64,000 nt of DNA from positions 4,010,604 through 4,074,603 of the forward strand of contig JACDQD010000011.1 in NCBI GenBank assembly GCA_019843655.1, given 5' to 3'. Below the pieces are notes generated by a model, which worked only from the letters and a program-made list of their open reading frames with translations, was not told the origin of the DNA and did not search any database. Position numbers and translations under genes: made by a program. The stretch is from Lethocerus indicus. Taxonomy: Eukaryota > Arthropoda > Insecta > Hemiptera > Belostomatidae. This document shows, one piece after another, positions 46,761-58,209 of this stretch. Every line of letters begins with the position of its first letter. The first letter of the stretch is position 1.

Positions 46761-48249
46761 CAAAATCGTCAGTAGCACTCCTATATTAATGCACGCAGTA
46801 CAGTTTTCCAATGCAGTACGAACAAGAAATGTATCAAATGTGTGCCCGAAGGAACACGGTTGTTGTATTGGGTACAACAACATTATTATTTTGGTACTAA
46901 GAGTGCAGTAATCATTTATACAAAGCACTTGAAATCAATTTTAAGCAAGAAAGCCGAAATCGCAGAAAAACAGTGTTACGACAGCGTTGGACTTTGTGAA
47001 ACCTCCGAAGTGGGTACCTTAAATTATAAAATCGTTCCAAAAAAAAATACGGCTCTAGGCCAAAAAAAAAATTCAATATTCGATTCAAATTAAGATCTCG
47101 ACGCGAAAGGAATTACTCTCTTTTTTTTTCTCTCTCTCTCTCTTGTAATTCCGATCTAATTGCACCGACAAATTAATAAATTACAACGGCCGTTTAGTTT
47201 TTAATGAATGCATCTGATGTTGTTGGTGAGGGAAGGGATATAATTGAAAAATACTCCGGAATTACGGCTTAATTAAAAAATTGTTACCAAATGGAATTAA
47301 TAAGAATTAACGAACTTTGATCTTTTTGTCAGATTCCGAAATTCCGTGAACCAGAATCGACATTTATCTAATTACAAATCTTCCTGAAAAATCAGAAAAT
47401 TATTCCCCCTCCCCCACCCCGACAAACTTTTCCGACAAATCTCTATAAGATCATGGATGGATATACAAAGTATAATTTGTAATTGTAAATGAAGAACATA
47501 AAGCGTTGTAATTAAAAATTAAATTATCGATGGAAACCTCCAAGGCTCTATTTTTTGTAATAAGGTAATGATGATTCGAGCTATGATGTTTCTTTATTAG
47601 TTGGAGTATATAGGATTGAATTTTTAGGTAATTTAGATAGGACTAAAATAATTAATTATATTACATTAAAACAAAACCTTCCGGCGGCTATCTTGTTAAT
47701 CTATGGGGTAGTTAATACAGAAATGGTACGGAAAATAATTCCATTAGCATAGGTTAATAACTGAATAAAGAGTATGTAAATTATTTATGTATAAAATGTT
47801 CCCGTTATCGCAGATTCATGGGGCAGTGTAGTTTCGTTTACGGATAGTTTGAAGCGTCCATTATTTTCCCTAAATTAATTTTATTCGGCGACGCGCCTGC
47901 CTATAATATGCCGAAATGAACTGGGCAAAAACCTAATTTCAATGAAGACCGGCGAGCGGCGGGATAAACGAGCCCGCAAAAATAAAAAAACCGCCCTCTC
48001 ATTTAGAAATCCGCATCGACCCGGTTAATGAGTTAATGAATTCGAGAATAATTTAATTTTTCCCCCTCGATCGGAACCGGCGTGGGGGCGAAACCCGGTT
48101 GTACGAAGAAACGACCGAAAATGGCGACCCTGTGTTTTGCCAGCCGGGGCGGATTTTAAAACCAAATATCAGAACTCGAACTGTAGTCTTCGATCGAAAT
48201 GAATATTCAAAAAATTCGGCATTAACATTTTCTTAGGTGGCCGAGGGAT
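46761..48249. other. Unannotated A+T-rich stretch
   Basis: No supported gene or element. A T/CT-rich patch lies at 47118-47143. The frame at 46501-46911 (136 codons, plus) spans the retroposon copy above and is therefore not credible. Confidence 0.45.
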
Positions 48250-48253
48250 TTAA

Positions 48254-48461
48254 CCCTCTATGGGCCAGTGTAACTTTCAGGTCACATTTCAATTTATCGA
48301 AATTTTACCAAATAATTATAGCTTTTTTTGTGACAAGTTGGTTCAAGACAACCAATATCAATATCAATTTTTTTTGTCATTTGCATATGTAGGTTTATAA
48401 TTGCAGAAATTCGTTCCCCCAATTTTTTTGGATTTAAAATAGAAATTCGGCCCATAGAGGG
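48254..48461. mobile_element. piggyBac-like non-autonomous element, 208 bp
   Basis: The ends are a perfect 13-bp inverted repeat, CCCTCTATGGGCC, immediately flanked by TTAA on both sides (48250-48253 and 48462-48465). TTAA duplication plus a terminal repeat beginning CCC is the signature of the piggyBac superfamily. The 208-bp body is A+T-rich and non-coding, so it is a miniature element dependent on transposase from elsewhere. The perfect terminal repeat suggests moderate age. Confidence 0.85.
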
Positions 48462-48465
48462 TTAA

Positions 48466-51400
48466 CTTTGGAGAAATGTTAAACAAACTGGACAACATTG
48501 GGCCTGGAAAATATTTAGGAAAATAATAATGTAATAAAAATTAATTATTCTCAGCAGGCCAATTTCGCCCATGATTTGGGGCTCGGCTCCACGGGCAGTA
48601 AATTCAGTGATAAATAAGAAAGGTTTAAATTTTTCAACTCTCTTTATTTCCGTAAAGGTGCAACATACTCTATTTCGTCACAGACAAACGCCACTAGAGT
48701 TTAATTAAGAATTTAATTAATTAAATTATAAAAATGACCGTATCCCGAAGAGATGAAGGTCCACCTTAGTCTTGGACACAAAACAAATACAATCAAGTAC
48801 CAAAATGCGCCTCTAGGATCATTATTATTACCGAATTATAGAATTGTATTGTAGGTAGAGTTACGCGGGATTAAGGGGCAAAAAGAAGATTGGAGGAGTG
48901 TATAATTCCGTGATAGGGATATGTACACTGGACATTACAAGAGCGACGTACAAGCCCAGCGTACATCATGGAGGCGACAATGATTCGGAGGGATTAACAC
49001 GGGTTTCGGGGAGAATTTAACGGTGATCTGTTTCGGTCCCTTCGGTGCCATTAGTCGACGGTTAGCTGCGTGGGGGGGTGGGTGGGGTGGGTTATGGCTG
49101 GATAGGATGCGATATTGGGTGTTAATGTATGCAAACACTGAGGAACAGGGACACTGGCGTGTCGGCCACAACGGTAAATACACAGGCGACAATGGTAGAA
49201 CGGACTCCAGGAGTTCGGGGTAAATCTTCAGTATTCAGTCCTTAAAAATCCCTGCAGCGCCGAGAGTAGCAGGAACAAGAAATAACGAAGAACTCGTATA
49301 CTGTTGCGAAAAAATTATAACTTAAGAGGAAAATAACTAGCACTTTCTGAACTCAGCGTGTAAAGAAATATAACTTATATGTGGCCCTAACAGCGTTATA
49401 GTGCTAACTGCTGGACGTATACCTAACCCAGTGCCTCGAAGTGAACTACTGAAACAAGCTAGCTTGTATGGAATAACTTATATTTTGGGACAGATACCGA
49501 TGGAAGAATCAAAACTGAAGTTTGCGGACTTTACGAACAGTGAATAGCCCGAGTTACTCCAGAAAGCAATTTCACTACTTCATTATCTTTTCTCCCGTCA
49601 TAAACTTCCACCAAAGGAGAGGAAAGTCATTCTTCTGACGCTGTCGTTGTATTAACTTTATTGCGAGTCTCGCCGTGGGGGGAAAGTCCAAGGGCAGTCG
49701 AGGTGCGCGGCATAAGAAATGGATAGGATCCAATATTGGCAAAAAAAAAAATTAATGGAAAATACAGCCCCGGGCCCGGGGAAATTACACAAAGGTCTTG
49801 ATTAGCGTTTAATTGGAAATTGGGAGGACGAGAGTACGGCAATCTGAATTGCAAAGCGGCTTCGGTGCCGGCTCGGACCTGTAAAAATCTTTCAGAAAAT
49901 TTTTGCGACGCGCTTTCCGAACGCGCTCATAAGCGACAGTGGCGAAAGCGCGTCCTAACATCGTGAGAAAATTACAACACGGTGTAAGCCCGCGGGAGGA
50001 TACTAAACAGAATAAAAATTCTACTTCAATTACGCAAGGACCTATAGTAAACCCCAGCATATTGATGTCGTCCGCATCACCATCAAATTGCTACAGTAAT
50101 TCTTCTAGGTATAAAACAGAGAATGTAAACAGTCAATAGTGTTTACTGAAAATATATCCGACGAGTTTTACCGGGCTGTGGTCAACACCTGTACGAGAAA
50201 TACGTCCGGAATTCACGTAAAAACCGTACAACAGGGATTGTGGGATCGTTAACATGCTGGTGATGAAGCTGCCTGGCGCATATATTAGGACGGACTGAAG
50301 AACCGCCCGAGGTCTCCCTCTCCCTTACCTTTTACCGGAGAAAAGAAGGGGTGGTCCCCCCGCGCTTCGTTATGTAAATGGGCCAACCCCCTCAGGAGGA
50401 CAGGGCCGGAGATGAGAACTGCGCCCGGGGACAAAGCATGTAAACAGCTTACTTGGGCCAAAGTATTTTGTCATACTTGGCGTGGAAAGTATCGAGTATA
50501 AAGTCCCAGTCGACCCGTATTCCTGTCCCGACCCTCTAATCTGTACCCGACCTCCATTTTGAAGCAATTTACGCGGGGCGAATTAAAAAAATAAAAAAAA
50601 CGTTTCCGTCCGTCTTGAAAAATTGCTTGAAAAATTTACTACAAACTGAAGAGAATATTATGAAGACATACTGCACGGTATACAAAATAGGAACTTCACT
50701 CTGATGTTTTGAAATATATCTCACTGGGGACATACTACACCTATGATATATAACTATATATGATATTTATTTGAACGGTAAATGAAATAAGTAAATGAAA
50801 GTTGGGAAACCTCTTCTTCTCTGGCCTATAAGTGTTATTTAATGCCGTTTAAACGGAATTTACTTCAGGTAAAATCATCACTTTTTGGCACATTTAATGA
50901 ATTACATTGGAATACACTCAACGGTTTAATGCTGCATTTTATTGGCAGAACATAAACTGAATGTTGTGATAATTGTTTAAAAATAATATAGTGAACACAA
51001 AGAGCATAGTCGAGCATACTCTTGGCTATATGGGAAACGGTTCACTTATCAGAGGCCGAGATAAGGCCGGAAGGTCTAGGGAACAATTCCTGGAAATAAA
51101 TAGTTACATAACGGATTATGAAACGGGATATTGTGAGCGTCCGCCCGTGCGTGTCTTCGCCCTATTTATACTGTATTTATAGGGCGGTGTATTTCAAGGG
51201 AATGTCGAGAATCGATAATAGTAGAAATATCCGGAAGCGTTTCGGGACTGAGCCCGGAATACGACGGCAGCGCCGGAAACCGGTATCGAACAGCTTCCGT
51301 CGACAGAGAACGGTCTCTAAACCGAGACCCATTAACTTCCGCTTTAACTTGCCAGCCCGCTAGCCCCGGCCAAATGATACATACACAAACTGGGGGGGAG

Positions 51401-51527
51401 GGGGTTTAACAGTGTTTAGATTGTCGGATACGAAGCACCGCACACACAATGACGAAGTTCCGGCGAAGCGCCGAAGCCGGGAGAGCTTATTCAGAGCCAA
51501 TATCAAATACAACATTGGTGCGTGCAC

Positions 51528-51532
<5 letters not shown>
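48466..51532. other. Unannotated stretch with no supported gene
   Basis: Frames of at most 85 codons, none recognised. A G-rich run lies at about 49072-49090. The region from 50580 to 51000 is A+T-rich and featureless. Confidence 0.45.

Positions 51533-51574
<42 letters not shown>
51533..51574. repeat. (TA)n microsatellite
   Basis: Uninterrupted TA dinucleotides, about 21 units. Confidence 0.95.
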
Positions 51575-51578
<4 letters not shown>

Positions 51579-52410
51579 TAACCTGCAGGGTAAGACACAA
51601 AGAACAGCCTACCATTAATGCAGCTACACCAAAATCGAGTGATTACTGCGAACTGCATAATGACGGGAAAATTAGATTAGCTAATAGAAATGTATATATT
51701 TATTTATATATACTGTACATAACATTGAGAGGAACGCTAACTAAAGTTTTGAAAAAATTTGAAATCCACCTCACCCTAATTGGACCGTATACCTTATTAT
51801 TTAGATTATATACCTATTAGATAATGTAGTATAACATACGGTTTTTTTTTAGCTACACTAGGAGAAACCTGAAAACGGTTCAGGGGATGTAGATGCGGAG
51901 CTTTGAATTGAAAGTGGAGCCGCAATTATAGGTAAAGTACCGAATTTTTTTTTTACACTCAAAATAATCATTCGGGACGCGTCATTCAGGTGAAAACGGG
52001 GGCGGCTTTCTCAGATAATCCGAAGCCGGTTTTTAAAATCCCCAAAATGGGGGTGCAGGTGCGCGAAATCGAACCCGAAACCCGGCTATCTTATCTACCT
52101 GAAGACGGACACACGCACTGGGGATACAATGGGATCCGTGTTCAGGTAAACCCGCTAGATGAGACTTCCGGTTCGCACCTGCAATAGGAAAATAGGTTAC
52201 ATACACTGGGGGGAGGGGGCGGCAAAATGTAAAGTCCAACCGACGTTTTAGAAAGTATTTATAACCTTTTTAAATTGTAATACGTACACAAATGTAGAAA
52301 GCGCGCATGAAAGGAATGCATGACAATCAAAATTTGTGTCCCTTATTGTAGTTTATTTTGATATTTTTTAATTAGGCCCATTATTATACAGGCAATAAGG
52401 CCCTTGGGCC
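51575..52410. other. Unannotated stretch with no supported gene
   Basis: Only short frames (51990-52239, at most 68 codons) with no recognisable domain; A+T-rich around 51660-51960. Confidence 0.45.
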
Positions 52411-52414
52411 TTAA

Positions 52415-53073
52415 CCCGTTCGCTACCAACCGTCACATATATGTGACACAGTTTTTTTTACCACAGCCCAACGTCACACATATGTGACAGATATTTTTGC
52501 ACAATTTACAAAGGCATGTTTGAACGTGTCGAGTATTGAACAAAATTGTTAAGTTCTAAAAGTGTAAAATGTACGAAGTCTGTACTCGGTCCGCTCTCTC
52601 ATTAGATTATTTAGAGTCTTTATAACAGTTGAATAGGTCGTTTTAGGGCAATAAGTTAAATTTAAAAAGGAAAAGATTTTGAGAAGCAAAATGATTAAAA
52701 TTGTTATGTAAGTAGCTAGATATAAGCGAGCTATAAAATTATTATTACATTTAATATTTTTTAACGGAAACATATCTTTCAACAGAATGAATTTCGTATC
52801 GATAAATTGTATTTATATTTTTTTGCCTTATAATCAATTTCTTCTAATTTAATGTGACACATATATGTGACACGTGGGCTACAGCGTTTAGTATTTATCT
52901 ATAGCCCAGCGTCACATATTTCTGTCAGTTTAAAAGAATACTTATTTTACTTTTTTAGACTGTTCTAAATAACACACAAATAAAATCTACTCCAATTGAT
53001 TTCACATATAATCGCGAAAAAAATCATGGGCTACGGTGGATGTTTTCTCCGGAAGACCCTGGTAGCGAACTGG
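52415..53073. mobile_element. piggyBac-like non-autonomous element, 659 bp, with GTCACA subterminal palindromes
   Basis: TTAA flanks both ends (52411-52414 and 53074-53077). The inward-read ends are CCCGTTCGCTACCA and CCAGTTCGCTACCA, 13 of 14 identical. Just inside the left end are two palindromes, GTCACATATATGTGAC and GTCACACATATGTGAC; on the right side GTGACACATATATGTGAC and GTCACATATTTCTGTCA recur, with GGGCTAC/AGCCCA motifs beside several of them. Such repeated subterminal motifs are typical transposase-binding sites. The interior has no transposase; the minus frame at 52549-52782 is unrecognised. Confidence 0.88.
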
Positions 53074-53077
53074 TTAA

Positions 53078-53538
53078 AATTGTCAACAAATTTCCTTCCG
53101 TATTCGAAGAAAAAAATTCCCTCCGCCGGATATTAAAGTTTCGAACTTTCAACCGGCCTATGGACCTCGGTTCGGGCGTTTCATTTCGACCTGAATTCGT
53201 TGCCGAAAGCCGGACACGCGTGTCACCGCCGCTCGGTCCGTGTCCACGGCGGTACGTGACCCTAACAATGTCGGCCGCTGCGGTACCCTGGAGCTGCGGC
53301 TTTGTCGAGCGTGCTTCGCCGGCAAGTTACGGGAATCAACGGTACGAGCCCCCCACACAACAACCACCTGGGGCCCCACAACAATAAATTAAACAACCCT
53401 CGTCCGACAGTCATAAAACCCATTATTTCCACACCGTGGCCCATCCCCGCTCTACCTGTCCTTGCATACGTATATAAATTATTGCAGGAGGGCAAAGGGG
53501 TTAATGACTGTCTTATTGTTTCAGAAATTTCCAATTTC
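53078..53538. other. Unannotated stretch between two mobile elements
   Basis: The plus frame at 53040-53387 (115 codons) begins inside the piggyBac-like element and has no known domain, so it is not supported as a gene. GC-richer around 53200-53340. Confidence 0.45.
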
Positions 53539-54050
53539 AAGTAATTGCGGATTTCACCGACAAGTGGCGTTGTACATATTTTTAAGTACGCCAACACCTT
53601 TGCACAGATAGGATACGTTCAGCTTCTCCGCAATGTCCCTTGTCGAACTATGGCGATCCGAATTGATAATGGCCTTTATTTGGTCATAATCGACCTCCAC
53701 CGGACGTCCAGAGCGCTCCTCGTCTTTTAGTGAAAATCCCCGACCGGAATTTCGCGAAATGCCGTTCTTTTAAGGTTTCATCACCGTACACAGAGTACAA
53801 CTTTTTATGAGCATTAACACATTTGCGAAAATAAAAAAGCAAAATGTGACGGAAATGCTCGCTTCGGCGTGTTTTAGATTTTAATACACACACACAATTC
53901 GACTGGTCGATGTAATTTTGATACCGAATGTTTCAGAAAGGACCAAATAATAACGTATCAAAGAATCTTATCTGTACAAAGATGTTAATGTACTTAAAAA
54001 TATGTACAACGCCACTTGTTGGTGAAATCCGCAATTACTTAGTTGTCAAC
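53539..54050 (-). mobile_element. Internally deleted mariner element
   Basis: A terminal inverted repeat of about 50 bp is present at both ends: AAGTAATTGCGGATTTCACC at 53539 and its complement ending at 54040, continuing inwards through ACAAGTGGCGTTGTACATAT. On the right the repeat extends to GTTGACAACTAAGT, which fits my recollection of mariner ends; the outer left end has diverged. Minus-strand transposase codons lie between, 5' end to the right. Length is about 510 bp where intact mariners are about 1.3 kb, so more than half of the gene is gone. A related lone end sits at 41081-41117. Confidence 0.85.
53554..53893 (-). pseudogene. Mariner transposase, N-terminal DNA-binding part, frameshifted
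   Basis: Minus-strand codons give EHFRHILLFYFRK, AHKKLYSVYGDETLKER and FAKFRSG. After a one-base frame change at about 53725-53740 they give RSGRPVEVDYDQIKA and STRDIAEKLNVS. These are the motifs of the paired-type helix-turn-helix region of mariner transposases, in the right order. About five residues between KER and FAKF appear deleted. After KLNVS the frame runs into the left terminal repeat and stops at 53554-53556, so the linker and the whole catalytic DD34D domain are missing. The ATG at 53893 is simply the first in frame; the original start is uncertain. A dead, truncated gene. Confidence 0.85.
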
Positions 54051-56686
54051 AGAATAGTTTTGTGTTAATGCACGAGGACTAGAGGAAGTAACGAACTTTC
54101 TCCGGAAGGAAAAATACAAAAAAAAAGTTATAAAGTTTTGTAATTTTGAAGTTCTCCAAGTGGTATGCCATGTTCCCTATCATTTACGTTGAATTTTTTC
54201 AACCTGCACCTTATAAAGCACCAAGTGGCACTGGTGTCCCCGGTTTTGTGCCCAAAATATAAGCGCGTCATGAAATATTGCAAAAATAGGCCAGTAGGTA
54301 TGAAATAAATACAGAAGTGATAAACAAGCGTAACACTGTGTTTCTCCAGGAAATTACTGCGAAATAAGAACCGCAGGAAAGGAGGTAATTGATAAAGGGG
54401 AAATGATAGGGGTAAATTGTAGAGGCGTAGTATAACTAGCGATACCGTAGGCGAGAGGAACAATGGAATGGGAGCACCGCGATAGAAAAAGAATGGGGGT
54501 TGAGAGTTGGAGCTATAAATCAACCCCCCAACCGCTTCTACCCCAACGTGATTTTTCCAACCCCACACTCTTTTTGCATTCAACCTGGAATACATTAGGG
54601 GGATTATTTCCCCTGCCCCCCCCCTCCTTTTCTTCGGGGCACAGTTTCAAATGAAGCCCGAATGAAACCCCCATTGAAGGGGTGGTTGGGTTGACAATTT
54701 ATTCTGCATCAATTCCGGCCATCCTAGATGAATTGGAATAGACCGAGAGGGGTTGGACGACTATCTCCCTGAAAGCATCGAACGTCCGGGATTGGGATTA
54801 CAATGGCGAACCGGAGTTCGGAAGCTCAAACTGTATACATGCGGCGTATAAAATTTACAGCTTGTTGCATACAGAGGCGAATAACACGTCTTGATCTCAA
54901 GAATAACGGGGCGTTTGCCAGTTGGGAAACAACTTCTACTACACGCGTTCTACAGAGCAGTAGAACTCGGTAGCAATTCGAGAATTGGATCGGGAAAAAC
55001 AATGGGTCGAAACGCGGGACGGGGCGCGAAGTGACACCGGTTGAATACGAACTGCACTGTGGAATAAGCGACAATGACAAGGACAGAGAGCGTGAAACAA
55101 TCCGGCCGAAGTAAAACAATGCATAACTCGTCATGAATGTTGAACGGAGGAGGCGACAAAGTAACTGGAGAATGATGGCCGTTTATTCAATACCGAATGG
55201 GCGCAATCAACTAAGCGATTTGACTAACAAACCGGTCTAGAAATACACCGGATACTCTAAACCCGGGCAAATCCGGCTCTCCCGTTGAATATTTAAATCC
55301 GTTTTCTTAATTTGAATAACCGGAAACTTCGAGTCGCTTCTATTGAAACAATTATTCTCTCAGTTATATTTTCTTATATCTGTACATTGCATAGCGGTTA
55401 ATTCACTATTCGCGTGTCCGACAGTCAGAGACGAAATCGGTTATGTTGCACCTTAAAGAAATGAAAGATCAAAGACTTCTTTATATCAAAAGATTGGGGA
55501 AGTGTGCCGGATTTACGAATTAAAAATTCAAAGTCCCGAAATCCTGAAAGTGATGAGCTATACTAAGCGTATTCATTGGATCAAATTTGAATCTGTTCCT
55601 TCAATACTTTGCAACTGCGGTGCGGCACTTTTGGTGGCTACAGCCGAAAATCTGAATAACGCTTGAATCTACCGAAGGTTTACAGTAAATCGGTAGAGTG
55701 AGCTTCGGCTCGCATATCGGTACAGCGCCGTGAAGAAACACAATTGATTAATGTTCACCGCAAAACAGGTTGGGCGACATCAATTACTTAGCCCATTAGG
55801 CGGCCTCAATCTGACCCCATAGCGGCTAGCGAACGACATCAAAGAATACACAGAACCGGAGGCGAGCCCATCGAATATTTAAACGCCGGTGATTACGGGG
55901 CTTTGATAATTTTCAATTAGACATTTTCCGTCGGTTTTCGGCCCGACAATCCGATTATAGACAGATAGAGAGATACAGCGAATATTGAAAATCAAAAGTT
56001 GAAAATTACCGTTTCGAATGAAAATTTTTCCTAATTTTTAATAGAAGGAAAATTCGATCCGATCGTCTGAATGTTATGAACAAAAAATGCATATTCAGTC
56101 GCAATAGTTCACTGCATTATTCACGATACATAGCATATCGGAATATAGATTGGTACCTCCATCTTCAAAAAATATTGGCGGGACCTTCATTTTCAAAATA
56201 AATTTTTATACTTGTATTACAATTTTGTCCTCTATTTCCCGAAAGGATGTGCTCGAAAGACAACGCGTACGGACGGAACTCGTTTACTGTGTCTGTAACA
56301 GTATAGGGTTGTGGACTAATAGAGTGTCTCGGCTGTGTGGTGGGTGGTGTGAAATTAAAGGTAGGGCAGGTGGTTTAGGATTAGACCGGCCTTGGGGGCA
56401 CAGAAGCTGTTTGTACAGCGACCGGGGATATAAATCAGTGCCTAGACAGAGTGCCCTAGTAGTGCCTCTAGGCCGTGAACGGTGGGGGGCACTGGGAATG
56501 GGGAGTAGGCAAGTAGGCTACACTAAAACGTGCCCAAACTATTATATCTAATTTCTCTCTTCCGCGGGGTTTAAACGCGTCTAGATTTCAAAACCTGTAT
56601 TGGCCGGCGATAAGGGTGTAAGACACTAATTAAACAGTGAAGTATCAGGTTGGAATACCCTCCAGGAAAATTATTGGACTCGGGGT
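54051..56686. other. Unannotated stretch with no supported gene
   Basis: The minus frame at 54128-54595 (155 codons) and the plus frame at 56150-56551 (133 codons) are the longest here; neither has a domain I recognise. A C run lies at 54617-54625. No repeats of note. Confidence 0.45.
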
Positions 56687-56828
56687 GATGGTGGGCCCCT
56701 GCTGACCCGAGGTTCTTCGGCAAGAGACCAAACCATAGTTAGGAGACGGAAGAAGTCTACAGTGAAGTATCACTTCCGGAGGGATCGAATACTGCGGGAA
56801 TAACCTCGGTCAGCAAGGGTTCACCATC
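56687..56828. repeat. Short imperfect inverted repeat
   Basis: GATGGTGGGCCCCTGCTGAC then CCGAGGTT (56687-56714) is complemented by AACCTCGGTCAGCAAGGGTT then CACCATC (56802-56828), with about four differences. CAGTGAAGTATCA occurs at about 56635 and again at 56760. Possibly the core of a decayed palindromic element; no termini or target duplication were seen. Confidence 0.65.
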
Positions 56829-58148
56829 ATCTCTAGTCCACGAATTTACCTTGTCTGGAAACAACCCGAAAAAGTTCTAATAGAAGGGTTTTCTCTGGTC
56901 CTCTTTCGACGTTTCGGAACTCTCTTCCGGTACCATCATCGGAGTTAGACCCGACAATGGATTAACGTCTCAGGATTACAATTTATTTGTTCCCTTATTA
57001 CTGGGAACCATATGGTCTCTACTGATATTATACCCAATATCACTTCTGGCAAATATTATTTTTAAAGAATCTGAACACGACATATCCAATAAATTTTTCC
57101 TAATCCACAGTCCATCAATTGCTGTCCTAAATATCTTTCGTGGCGGACTGAATTTTACTTCAATTTAAAAATTTGGACATTTCTTTCAATATTATATGTA
57201 CAGGGTACAGGATTAAACAATGTAATTTAAGGATAATATAATTATTATACTCCCTCCGTGATATCTGGATATACGAGATTTACAATGAAATAGTTAAAAG
57301 TTATCGTTATCAGTACGGTGTCGAATGTCGGCAAAATTGGCAACATCCTGTTTCGATAAGGCAGCAGAGCGATAAGCTAGAGCTAGTTCCTCAACTAGGA
57401 TTGGACTACCGAAAATTCCGATAAAAAAAACACATAATAAGAGAAAAACACATTCTGAACAACAGAATTCAGAATAGTAGACATGCAGCCGCATACATTA
57501 TAATACGATATATTTAAAGTTGTATTTTGGGATCTGTTGAACATCGCACAGAAATGTTATCGAATTTCTATTTCACATTATAAAACACGCCACTTTGACT
57601 ATTCATAAAAACATATTGGCCGGACAAATTCATCCAGACCCTAAACCTATTAAATATTCCAAATAGAATTGAACGCGAATGCACGAGATACGAAGTAAAT
57701 CGACACTGCATACATGCGAAAAAATGTGTAACCAATAGATTTTAGGCTGGGAATGTATTGTTTCCTGTCGTAAATATATATACTGATAATTCCTCTATTA
57801 GGCATTTTATAAATTTTTTCTTTACGTTCGAGTATCTTATGTTACCGGTTTCTTCTGGATGTTGTCGGTCATCCGGAGCACCGTTTCTTCGCCGTCAAGA
57901 AAAATTTATTACACTTCGAATGGCCATCCGAGATCGGCCACTTTATGAATCGTAAAGTCGAGCCACTCCGTCTATTCCACACTTGTATACAGACCATGAA
58001 GAAACAACAGTTTTAGAATAGATCCTATGATTGTTTCAAATAGACATTCTAGTGTAAAAATGGCAAAGTATACTACCAACATGCTAAATGGACAAATGTT
58101 TTGAAATATAATTATCGGATATTATTATAAAACGAAACTAACGGCTCA
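56829..58148. other. Unannotated stretch with no supported gene
   Basis: Only short frames. The minus frame at 57294-57494 begins with a hydrophobic stretch (FLLLCVFFIGIFG) but is 66 codons long and otherwise unrecognised. Confidence 0.45.
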
Positions 58149-58209
58149 GCTTCAGTAGCTGAGTGGTAATTTTGGATGTTTTTCGGGACACAAAACAGGT
58201 ATGTTAAAC
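58149..58209 (-). mobile_element. Hairpin retroposon fragment with 5' leader
   Basis: CTTCAGTAGC and TTTTGGATGTTTTTCGGG come from an arm, then ACACAAAACAGGTATGTTAA is the complement of the 5' leader. The parts in between are deleted. Confidence 0.65.

Noticed and set aside
54128..54595. 155-codon minus frame
   Set aside because: No recognisable motif; hydrophobic composition follows pyrimidine-rich DNA. Left unannotated.
56150..56551. 133-codon plus frame
   Set aside because: Unrecognised and isolated, with no exon signals I could support.
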